From the NCBI GenBank assembly GCA_037443685.1, contig JBBINX010000028.1, positions 1 through 23,473 on the forward strand: 23,473 bases of DNA, written 5' to 3'. Made by a program: the position numbers and the translations under genes. How positions within the stretch are numbered: the stretch's first letter is position 1; the number at the start of each line of letters is the position of its first letter. The notes under the pieces are model-generated. The model was not told the origin of the DNA and searched no databases. It saw only the letters and a list, made by a program, of their open reading frames with translations. This DNA is from JAHJRJ01 sp037443685 (lineage in GTDB: Bacteria; Bacteroidota; Ignavibacteria; UBA10030; BY39). Shown piece after piece: positions 8,110 to 14,557 of this stretch.

Positions 8110-8847
8110 TTATAATGAATTCATAACATCTTTCATCGTGAATACACCCTTCTTGCCAACCAACCACTCTGCAGCTAAAAGAGCGCCTAAAGCAAAACCC
8201 CTTCGGTTTTTCATGGAATGAATAATTTCGATTGTATCCGCCTCAGAATCGAACATGACTGAATGCTTGCCAATCACAGAACCTACTCGTGTAGATGTGA
8301 TATGAAGTTGTTCGGGTTTTATCTTTGTGTGTGTTGTTTCGTGCAGGACTTCATTTTTACGTTTGAGGTTTTGCAGGATTATGTTTCCCAGTGTGAGGGC
8401 TGTACCACTCGGGCTGTCGACTTTGTTTTTATGGTGAATTTCTGACACCATTACATCGTAAGCATCGAACTTATTGAAAATATACGAGGCATTTTTTACT
8501 ATCTGATACAAGAGGTTAACACCAAGTGAAAAATTCGGACAATACAACAATCCGATATTGTTACTTTTGACTAATTTTTGAACGTTGGCAACTTTGTCGT
8601 ACCATCCGGTAGTTCCTACTACTATATTTTTTCCGCAATTAGCGACTGCTTCAATATTATCCCATACCGCAGTTGGTGAAGTGAACTCAATGCAGACATC
8701 GACATTCTTTAGGTCGTTTTTATTGAGGGCAAGGGCTTTATAGTTTTCGTCTTCAGTAATAATTTTAACTATTTTTATTTTTTTTTCAAGGGCAACTAGT
8801 TCCAACTCTTTACCCATATTTCCATAACCTATAATAGCTATGTTCAT
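8110..8847 (-). CDS. dapB: 4-hydroxy-tetrahydrodipicolinate reductase
   Basis: DapB reduces the DapA product with NAD(P)H to tetrahydrodipicolinate. The 245-residue protein begins with the dinucleotide-binding motif GYGNMG (7-12), has GTTGW near residue 78, and carries the substrate/catalytic signature EIHHKNKVDSPSGTA (136-150), with His138/His139 and Lys142 in the expected places. It is at the shorter end for the family (many are 250-275), as in several Bacteroidota-type DapB proteins. A clear Shine-Dalgarno GGAG (8856-8859) lies 8 nt before the ATG. It sits 18 nt after the PfkB kinase gene and 26 nt before dapA. Confidence 0.96.
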   Translation of the reverse strand: MNIAIIGYGNMGKELELVALEKKIKIVKIITEDENYKALALNKNDLKNVDVCIEFTSPTAVWDNIEAVANCGKNIVVGTTGWYDKVANVQKLVKSNNIGLLYCPNFSLGVNLLYQIVKNASYIFNKFDAYDVMVSEIHHKNKVDSPSGTALTLGNIILQNLKRKNEVLHETTHTKIKPEQLHITSTRVGSVIGKHSVMFDSEADTIEIIHSMKNRRGFALGALLAAEWLVGKKGVFTMKDVMNSL

Positions 8848-8865
8848 CTTTTATTCTCCGTTGCT

Positions 8866-9786
8866 TTATTTAATTTCGTTAATTTTGAATTTTGAAAGTT
8901 TATCTAACTCGGACGAGCCAGCGCATTCAGCGTTGTATGCTGCTACCTTATTAGCGAACTCTGCTGAGAGGGCTGAATTCTTAGACCGGATATATTTAGC
9001 ACAGTAAGCAGCAGCAAAAACATCGCCGCAGCCGGTTGAGTCAATAATTCGTTCAATCTTTTCACCTGAATAATCGAAGCGTTGTATCTGTTTATGTTCA
9101 TCGTGATATAACGTGCAGCCGTCAGCACTACGAGTAATGATTACGTTATTTGTATTTAATGTAGTTACTTGTTTCACGAAATTCAATTCATCATACTTTT
9201 CAACAGTCAGGTTCGCAGCTTCTTCAGCATTCATTTGGACGGTGTGCAGCATGAAAAGCCATCGTCTCCAATCCGTCAACGGTCGACGGTACCTGCTTCC
9301 CTCGCCGTTTACACCTAACGACAAGCTGTGTGCATCCATATAAATCGGTATCGCATCTTCTCTAACCTGCATTCGGATTTCGTCTAATGTATTCAGCGTA
9401 ATGTCAAATCCAGAAACCATATTAATCAATATCAAATTTGTTTCAAGATACGACTTTATTTTTTTAAAAGGAATCGGTGGTGCAATGTTATGAGAACATT
9501 CGATTCTCGCTTGTTTTTCATTATAAAACAGATGAACTTGATTTGTCGGTCCGTCGTGTTTAAAAATTCCATCTGTATCTATGTTCGAATATTTATTCAA
9601 GTTCTCAATGAGAGTATTATAATCTTTATTCCCAATACTGAAAACAGGAAAAATTTTAGTGTACGGGTCAGCTATGCTTGCTAACGCTACGAGTGAGTAG
9701 TAAATGCCCCCGTATCCTTGGGTTTCTTTTCCGTCGGGATGGTTGATGACATCTATACAAATATGTCCGATTACTGTAATTTTCAT
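8866..9786 (-). CDS. PfkB-family carbohydrate/nucleoside kinase
   Basis: This 306-residue kinase belongs to the ribokinase/PfkB superfamily, which phosphorylates sugars, nucleosides or related alcohols with ATP. The first signature is seen in GHICIDVI and the Gly-Gly pair near residue 26. The second is DSTGCGDVFAAAY (249-261), where TGCGD replaces the common TGAGD and Asp255 is the expected base. QMNAEEA (about 184-190) fits the usual nucleotide-site NxxE region. The substrate cannot be assigned: the protein is not obviously ribokinase, fructokinase or adenosine kinase. It lies 11 nt after the HisA-like gene and 18 nt before dapB, so co-transcription with a phosphosugar-type barrel is likely. 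Confidence 0.85.
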   Translation of the reverse strand: MKITVIGHICIDVINHPDGKETQGYGGIYYSLVALASIADPYTKIFPVFSIGNKDYNTLIENLNKYSNIDTDGIFKHDGPTNQVHLFYNEKQARIECSHNIAPPIPFKKIKSYLETNLILINMVSGFDITLNTLDEIRMQVREDAIPIYMDAHSLSLGVNGEGSRYRRPLTDWRRWLFMLHTVQMNAEEAANLTVEKYDELNFVKQVTTLNTNNVIITRSADGCTLYHDEHKQIQRFDYSGEKIERIIDSTGCGDVFAAAYCAKYIRSKNSALSAEFANKVAAYNAECAGSSELDKLSKFKINEIK

Positions 9787-9797
9787 TCGATAAGATT

Positions 9798-10550
9798 TTA
9801 AAATTTTGCTGTATATGGATAATTTTTTGCTTCACAAAACCGCCAGATGTTCTGACAAGGAAATTTGTTTTCGTAAAGCGCTTTGCCGATTACTACAGAG
9901 TCAACACCGTATCTTACTAATTCTTGAAATTGTAAAATGTCTGTAATCCCGTTAACACCGCCCGATGCTGTTATCCTCATTCCTGTAGTTACAGCTAATT
10001 GTTTAATTGCATCAAAATTCGGTTTGCGATTTTCATCAGTAAAAATAATATCTCGATATACAATTCGTTTGAAGCCTAAATTTTTCGCGTTCATAACTGC
10101 ATCTATAGGTGTGAGATTTTTTTCGTTAACCCATCCCTTGGTTTCGACTACACCATTTTCAACGTTCAGCCCGATAGCGACTTGGCTATCGCCAAAGGTA
10201 TGAAGTATTTTTACGGCTTCTTTGGGATTTTCTAGAAATAAAGTTCCAATTAATATTCTATAAACACCAGCATCGAATGCTTGCTTTGCCTCTTTGTAAC
10301 TCTGTATTCCACCTCCGAATTCAATTGGAATATCTACTGAATTTATCATCTTTTGGATCACATCGAAATTAACAAGACAACCCGTCTCAGCACCATCAAC
10401 GTCTGTTACGTGCAGCGACTTAGCATTTTCAGTGCGCCACAATTTTGCCATTTCAACAGGGTCATCACTACATTCGCTGTTATTAGAAGTTTGTACTTTT
10501 AATACGCACTTTCCGTTTTTTATTCTTATTGCCGGGATTATTAGAATCAT
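9798..10550 (-). CDS. HisA/HisF-family TIM barrel with altered catalytic residues
   Basis: The 250-residue protein resembles HisA (ProFAR isomerase) along its full length: IIPAI at the start, NGKCV, LHVTDVDGA, EFGGGIQ, ASGGVNGITDI and VIGKALYE. These include phosphate-binding loops of the barrel. The catalytic aspartate at the end of strand 1 (IPAID in HisA) is Arg9 here, and the second one (strand 5, GLD/GVD) is Asn129. The usual strand-6 Thr-Asp...Asp-Gly pattern is also changed (Arg166-Asp167, then FTDEN). It is therefore probably a paralogue with another role, or non-catalytic, rather than the histidine enzyme, and no other his gene is near. A GTG at 10562 is possible; the ATG at 10550 gives the typical HisA N-terminus. 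It is the first gene of the run into pfkB-dapBAD. Confidence 0.82.
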   Translation of the reverse strand: MILIIPAIRIKNGKCVLKVQTSNNSECSDDPVEMAKLWRTENAKSLHVTDVDGAETGCLVNFDVIQKMINSVDIPIEFGGGIQSYKEAKQAFDAGVYRILIGTLFLENPKEAVKILHTFGDSQVAIGLNVENGVVETKGWVNEKNLTPIDAVMNAKNLGFKRIVYRDIIFTDENRKPNFDAIKQLAVTTGMRITASGGVNGITDILQFQELVRYGVDSVVIGKALYENKFPCQNIWRFCEAKNYPYTAKF

Positions 10551-10562
10551 ATATAAAATCAC

Positions 10563-10821
10563 TGTTCAACTGGATTTAAATTGCACAAAATTTTATTCAA
10601 ATTCAAGCAGATAGAAGATATTTAGAAAAGATTTAAAAAATGAAGTGATTAAAAATAGGATCTGGAATATTGAACATTTACTTAGTTTGTTGTTAAATAC
10701 TCATTGCGATCCTGTTCCAAACACCCTCGGAATCGGGAAAATCAATCATACTCTCGAAAGCAACTCAAAATACAGAATCGCTTCTTTACAAAGACATTTT
10801 TATCCGTTTGGCAACACACTC
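10563..10821. other. Intergenic region upstream of the HisA-like/dap run
   Basis: This is about 259 nt between the deaminase stop and the HisA-like gene, and it should hold the promoter of the long dap-containing transcript, though I cannot point to a convincing -35/-10 pair. The hairpin AACACA-N7-TGTGTT (10813-10831) spans the deaminase stop but has no following T-run, so it is a weak terminator candidate at best. The middle (about 10645-10800) is less AT-rich than the flanks and reads protein-like in more than one frame, for example an 18-codon minus-strand ORF at 10693-10749. This could be a decayed gene or an intergenic repeat. I recognise nothing definite. Confidence 0.4.
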
Positions 10822-11262
10822 TTACTGTGTTCCAATATCCTCATACCATAACTGAGGATTTTTCGCTATGAATTCTGTCATCATATTGATGCAGGTTTTG
10901 TCGTTGTGTATTTCAACCTCAACGCCACGCGAGCGAAGAAAATCTTCAGGTCCTTTGAAAGTAATATTTTCTCCAACAACAACTTTCGGTATTTTATAGA
11001 GTAAAATTGTACCACTGCACATATCACACGGAGAGAGGGTAGAGTAAAGAATAGCACGTTTGTAATCCTTTACCGTGCGTCTGCCCAAATTTTCTAAACA
11101 ATCCATCTCTGCATGTAGTATCACGCTGTTTTGTTGGACTCGGCGGTTATGTCCACGGCTAACAATCTTTCCATCAATTACCAAAACTGAGCCGATGGGT
11201 ATGCCACCTTCGGCAAGTCCCTTCTTCGCTTCTTCGATTGCTGCCTGTAAAAATTTATCCAT
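10822..11262 (-). CDS. Cytosine deaminase-like zinc deaminase, yeast Fcy1 type
   Basis: This 146-residue CDA-fold deaminase has the zinc/catalytic motif HAE (His50, Glu52) and PCDMC with Cys79 and Cys82. Beyond the family motifs it resembles yeast cytosine deaminase Fcy1: N39 after GH, TLSPCDMC, the VVGEN stretch (95-99), and the C-terminal FIAKNPQLWYEDIG, where Fcy1 has its substrate-gating Trp and Asp. The likely reaction is hydrolytic deamination of cytosine (or a related base) to uracil for pyrimidine salvage; guanine deaminase or tRNA adenosine deaminase are less likely. It is 18 nt downstream of the lipoprotein gene in the same direction. The start is the ATG at 11262; no strong Shine-Dalgarno is visible. 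Confidence 0.85.
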   Translation of the reverse strand: MDKFLQAAIEEAKKGLAEGGIPIGSVLVIDGKIVSRGHNRRVQQNSVILHAEMDCLENLGRRTVKDYKRAILYSTLSPCDMCSGTILLYKIPKVVVGENITFKGPEDFLRSRGVEVEIHNDKTCINMMTEFIAKNPQLWYEDIGTQ

Positions 11263-11280
11263 TATAAAATAATTTTTTTT

Positions 11281-11883
11281 CTAATTAATTTGTTGGGATA
11301 CAATAGTGATCGGTTGAGGATATCTGAGTTCGCCAATTGGGGTTCCAAGAATCGGTTCAGCAATCAATTTTAATTGCGATGCGGATCCTTCCGTTCCACC
11401 AAGATTCAAGGCTAACTTCATTAAGTTTTCGTAACCTTTATCCTTAAAGAAATTGAGTAAATCGAATTTTATTTCGAGTGGAATTACTTTGGTTTCACCT
11501 GTACCGGGGACCGTTACCGGCGAGGTGATATTACCCGAAATGGTCTCTTTCTCGTCGACGAATAATTTCCATGCAAATGACTTAATCGAAATTTCAGTTG
11601 CCGGATACCCACTGCTACCGTCATTTGGATTTATTGCATCGACATTTAGCACAAATGTAACCGGTAATTCACCTTTTGTTATTGCGGCTGTAAGTTTAAT
11701 AATATCACCCGTATTAAAATCATTCAATGATGTTTTATTATTTATGGAAATTCCGATGATTTGAAAATCCGTAACACTATTTAATTTAAATTTGAGGTGG
11801 GAGATATTAACAAACGTTTTTAAAATACTGCAGCTGGTTACACTTAATAAGGGGATTATCGCAATGATAAAATATTTTTTCAT
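11281..11883 (-). CDS. LEA type 2-like lipoprotein
   Basis: The chosen start (ATG at 11883) has an AAGGA Shine-Dalgarno 8 nt upstream and a normal lipoprotein signal: MKKYFIIAIIPLLSVTSC, with lipobox VTSC and Cys18. The mature part (to residue 200) has the layout of the LEA_2/WHy beta-sandwich: a phrase like FQIIGISINNKTSLNDF near the start, alternating hydrophobic strands, and a central 'NPN' type loop (NVDAINPND). Such proteins are linked to desiccation or stress in plants and occur as uncharacterised envelope lipoproteins in bacteria. It should be membrane-anchored in the periplasm or outer membrane. It precedes the deaminase by 18 nt, but a shared function is not evident. A longer reading from a TTG at 11949 would spoil the signal peptide and is rejected. 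Confidence 0.72.
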   Translation of the reverse strand: MKKYFIIAIIPLLSVTSCSILKTFVNISHLKFKLNSVTDFQIIGISINNKTSLNDFNTGDIIKLTAAITKGELPVTFVLNVDAINPNDGSSGYPATEISIKSFAWKLFVDEKETISGNITSPVTVPGTGETKVIPLEIKFDLLNFFKDKGYENLMKLALNLGGTEGSASQLKLIAEPILGTPIGELRYPQPITIVSQQIN

Positions 11884-12094
11884 TATGTGTGTCCTTATAA
11901 ATTCTTTACAAGGTATTCTCACGGTTGTTGACGAAAATAATAATGACAAATTTATTATAAAATATTTTTTTTAAACGCAAAACTTACAGATGGTACGCAA
12001 AGATACTAACTTTTTCCTCTTTTTGCGTCATTGGCGATTTCTTAACGTACTTTGCGTTTACATATTTTCTTCTTTATAGTCGACGATCCTCTAT
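11884..12094. other. Intergenic region with an inverted-repeat element
   Basis: This gap of 211 nt separates the end of the folD-cyclase group from the lipoprotein gene. It contains the terminal-inverted-repeat element at 11972-12060 and, next to the lipoprotein start, its Shine-Dalgarno. I see no ORF or RNA gene here. Confidence 0.6.
11972..12060. repeat. MITE-like element with 10-bp perfect terminal inverted repeats
   Basis: TAAACGCAAA (11972-11981) is the exact reverse complement of TTTGCGTTTA (12051-12060). Inside, ACGCAAAG (11995-12002) and TTTTGCGT (12021-12028) form a second, imperfect inverted pair. The repeated GCAAAG/CTTTGCG theme in an 89-bp gap element, with no coding capacity, is what a decayed MITE or a REP-like unit looks like. 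In the transcript it would fold into a long imperfect hairpin. I see no target-site duplication that I would trust. Confidence 0.55.
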
Positions 12095-12805
12095 CTATAT
12101 ATCCACAACAAAAACTCTAACTGGACTTCCTGAACCATTTTCTAATTTTAACGGTGCTATAATCAATGTAGCTATAACAGGAGGAAGTTTTCCGATGTCG
12201 GCTAAATTTTCAAGTGCATATTTGTTTGCTTTAAATAAAATTTTGTGAACAGGGAAATCGGCAGAGTGTCCACAATCAATACTCAGAGTTTCCACACCGA
12301 TACCGTTTATGTTTCGTTCGTCAATTAAAAACTTAACCGCATCTTCTGAAAAACCGGGAAAGTGCATCACTCCTTTTTCATCCTGATTTAAGTAAAGTTT
12401 TGGTTCATTCCAATATTTACTCCAACCTGAATGCATCAAAACCACAGAATTATTTGGTACAATGCAAAACCTTTTCTCCCACTCTATAATATCATTTACT
12501 GTTAAAGCATAGTCGAGGTTGTTCATCACTTTTTCCTGAACGCTGATAACAACTGCGGGATTAATTAGATTGTCGGGAAGAATTTCATCAATAGTTAATT
12601 TTCCTTCACAACTGTGAGCAGGTGCATCGATGTGTGTGCCGAAATGTTCGGGAATGTTAATCGAGCGAGAATAGAACCCGTGAGTTCGATACACATTTAA
12701 AATTTTTGTTGAGTATTTTTCTAACGGGCCATCCGTGGGCCAAATAGGTAAATTCTCGTTGACAGTGTGTGTGAGATCGACAACCTTCCTTTTATGTTTA
12801 ACCAT
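12095..12805 (-). CDS. Cyclase/formamidase family metal-dependent hydrolase (PF04199)
   Basis: The 236-residue protein shows the hallmark HFGTHIDAPAH (54-64) of the putative cyclase/arylformamidase family, whose His and Asp residues bind two metal ions. The best-known member is kynurenine formamidase KynB, which hydrolyses N-formylkynurenine to kynurenine and formate; others act on isatin or on polyketide-like substrates. No tryptophan-degradation genes are visible, so the substrate is open. The ATG at 12805 overlaps the end of folD by 8 nt, which implies translational coupling; a GTG at 12814 is a possible alternative. It is the last gene before the repeat-bearing gap. Confidence 0.83.
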   Translation of the reverse strand: MVKHKRKVVDLTHTVNENLPIWPTDGPLEKYSTKILNVYRTHGFYSRSINIPEHFGTHIDAPAHSCEGKLTIDEILPDNLINPAVVISVQEKVMNNLDYALTVNDIIEWEKRFCIVPNNSVVLMHSGWSKYWNEPKLYLNQDEKGVMHFPGFSEDAVKFLIDERNINGIGVETLSIDCGHSADFPVHKILFKANKYALENLADIGKLPPVIATLIIAPLKLENGSGSPVRVFVVDI

Positions 12806-13691
12806 TTTTACCACAAATTATCTCTGCAGCTTTCAATGTGTTACTCATCAACATCGCAATTGTCATCGGTCCGATGCCGCCGGGTACGGGCGAAATTGCA
12901 CTTACAACTTTCGAAACCGATTCAAAATGAACATCACCAACAATACGATAACCATTTTTTGCAGTGGGGTCATCAACTCGGTTAATACCTACATCAATTA
13001 CAACTACACCGGGTTTAACCATATCGGCAGTGATAATTTCCGGTTTTCCGATTGCAGCGATAAGAATGTCGGCTTGTTTTGTAAAAGTGGAAATATCTTT
13101 CGTCCCTGTATGTGCAATTGTTACAACAGCATTTGCCCCGGCATGTTTTTGTAAAAGCATATTTGCAACAGGTTTTCCAACGATATTGCTCCTACCAACC
13201 ACTACAACGTGTTTACCCGATATTTCAACTTTGCTTCTTATTAAAAGTTCTTGTATTCCTGCTGGTGTGCAGGGATGCAAACAATCTTGTCCAATAACTA
13301 ATTTACCAACATTGATCGGATGAAAGCCGTCAACATCTTTTCTGTAATCTATTGCCTCAATAATATTTTGTTCGTTTATGTGGTTTGGTAGTGGAAGCTG
13401 TACAAGTATTCCGTGGATTTTTTCATCGTAGTTATATTTGTTGATGAGCTGAATAACTTCCTGTTCTGTTGATGATTCGGGAAGTTTTTCGGTAGTTGAA
13501 TAAAGGCCGGCTTCATCACACGCTTTGTTTTTAGATTTAACATAACTTTGTGAAGCAGGATTGTTACCGACTAAAATGAATACTAGTCCGGGAGTAACTC
13601 CTTTTTCAGACTGTAACTGAAGAGTTTTATACTTTATCTCTGATCTGATTTCTTCGGCAAATTTTTTACCGTCTATTATTTTTGCTGGCAT
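12798..13691 (-). CDS. folD: Bifunctional methylenetetrahydrofolate dehydrogenase/cyclohydrolase
   Basis: FolD converts 5,10-methylene-THF to 10-formyl-THF in the cytosol, feeding purine synthesis and formyl-Met-tRNA. The 297-residue protein carries the catalytic YVKSK segment with Tyr50 and Lys54 (the same numbers as in E. coli), QLPLP, the NADP-site loop GRSNIVGKPVA, and the C-terminal PVPGGIGPMT. The ATG at 13691 gives the usual start M-x-x-x-IIDGK; the frame is open to a TTG at 13721, which would overlap ymdB and is less likely. It lies 7 nt after the phosphodiesterase gene and overlaps the cyclase gene by 8 nt. Confidence 0.97.
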   Translation of the reverse strand: MPAKIIDGKKFAEEIRSEIKYKTLQLQSEKGVTPGLVFILVGNNPASQSYVKSKNKACDEAGLYSTTEKLPESSTEQEVIQLINKYNYDEKIHGILVQLPLPNHINEQNIIEAIDYRKDVDGFHPINVGKLVIGQDCLHPCTPAGIQELLIRSKVEISGKHVVVVGRSNIVGKPVANMLLQKHAGANAVVTIAHTGTKDISTFTKQADILIAAIGKPEIITADMVKPGVVVIDVGINRVDDPTAKNGYRIVGDVHFESVSKVVSAISPVPGGIGPMTIAMLMSNTLKAAEIICGKNG

Positions 13692-13698
13692 ATTTGTT

Positions 13699-14499
13699 TT
13701 ATCCAAATGGCGGAAATACAAAGCTTTCGAACTTTAGAGTTTTACCTGTTTCCTTATCAACCTGGATGAAAGCTCCACAAAATCTTACATCGTGGCTTGC
13801 TATTTCGTACTTATATGGAATGCCGTGTATGAATCGCTTTATTGCAATTTCTTTTTTTAAACCGATAACAGAGTCGTAAGGTCCCGTCATCCCTACGTCA
13901 GAGATGTATGCAGTTCCCCTCGGCATGATTTTACCATCTGCTGTTGGAATATGCGTATGCGTTCCGATTACAGCGCTGACTCGCCCGTCTAAATACCAAC
14001 CGAGCGCAATTTTTTCAGCCGTCGCTTCTGCATGCATATCAACAAGAACCACTTTTGTCTGTTCGTGTATTTTCGTGATAGCCCAGTCGGCTGTTTTGAA
14101 TGGGTCATCTATCGGCTGCATATAAACCCTACCTTGTAAGTTAAGGACACCTATTTTCCCTTTCTCACCTAAGTCCGAAATTACAAAACCGTTTCCTGCG
14201 TTTTCGCGTGGATAGTTTAATGGTCTAAGAATATTTTTATTTTCCGATAAAAGTTTTCTAGTTTCCCATTTATCCCAAAGATGGTTTCCACCTGTTATTA
14301 CATTAACTCCTAATTTGAATAACTTCGATGCAGCCTCTTCAGTAATACCCTTTCCGTCGGAAACATTTTCTCCATTAGCTATACAAAAATCTATTTGATA
14401 TTTCTGAAAGTAACTTTTAATAATTGTTTCAGTTAGGTCTAAACCGGGTTTGCCTATAATATCACCGATGAAAAGTATGTTTAAGTTTTTAAAAGACAT
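13699..14499 (-). CDS. YmdB-family metallophosphoesterase (2',3'-cyclic nucleotide phosphodiesterase)
   Basis: This 266-residue protein belongs to the YmdB family (TIGR00282). The dimetal ligands of the B. subtilis enzyme are present: Asp13 in GDIIGKPG, Glu44/Asn45 in NGEN, Asn72 with His73 in GGNH, His156 in VDMHAE, and His181/His183 in GTHTH. In Bacillus, YmdB hydrolyses 2',3'-cyclic nucleotides and affects biofilm and sporulation decisions and RNA turnover; here the role is inferred only. It begins the ymdB-folD-cyclase cluster, 58 nt downstream of the hybrid kinase gene, in the same direction. The protein has no signal peptide and should be cytosolic. Confidence 0.92.
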   Translation of the reverse strand: MSFKNLNILFIGDIIGKPGLDLTETIIKSYFQKYQIDFCIANGENVSDGKGITEEAASKLFKLGVNVITGGNHLWDKWETRKLLSENKNILRPLNYPRENAGNGFVISDLGEKGKIGVLNLQGRVYMQPIDDPFKTADWAITKIHEQTKVVLVDMHAEATAEKIALGWYLDGRVSAVIGTHTHIPTADGKIMPRGTAYISDVGMTGPYDSVIGLKKEIAIKRFIHGIPYKYEIASHDVRFCGAFIQVDKETGKTLKFESFVFPPFG

Positions 14500-14557
14500 T
14501 TAATAAAAGTTCAAAAAGTAACTAATTCTTTGTTAATATACATAAAAAGATATTAAA

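Noticed and set aside
8084..8167. Longer dapA start giving 28 extra N-terminal residues
   Set aside because: The extension overlaps dapB, is not like any DapA N-terminus, and merely reads dapB's sequence in another frame. The ATG at 8083 gives the family-typical start.
10813..10831. Hairpin at the deaminase stop as an intrinsic terminator
   Set aside because: The stem is only 6 bp and is not followed by a T-run on the transcribed strand.
11884..11949. Upstream TTG start extending the LEA-like lipoprotein by 22 residues
   Set aside because: It would place the lipoprotein signal peptide inside the protein. The ATG at 11883 has an AAGGA ribosome site and a clean signal.
12735..13154. 139-codon plus-strand open frame opposite folD and the cyclase gene
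   Set aside because: It is the antisense shadow of two recognised genes; its Cys/Asn-rich translation has no family features.
13692..13721. Upstream TTG start for folD
   Set aside because: It overlaps the ymdB coding end and adds residues not typical of FolD; Tyr50/Lys54 numbering fits the ATG at 13691.
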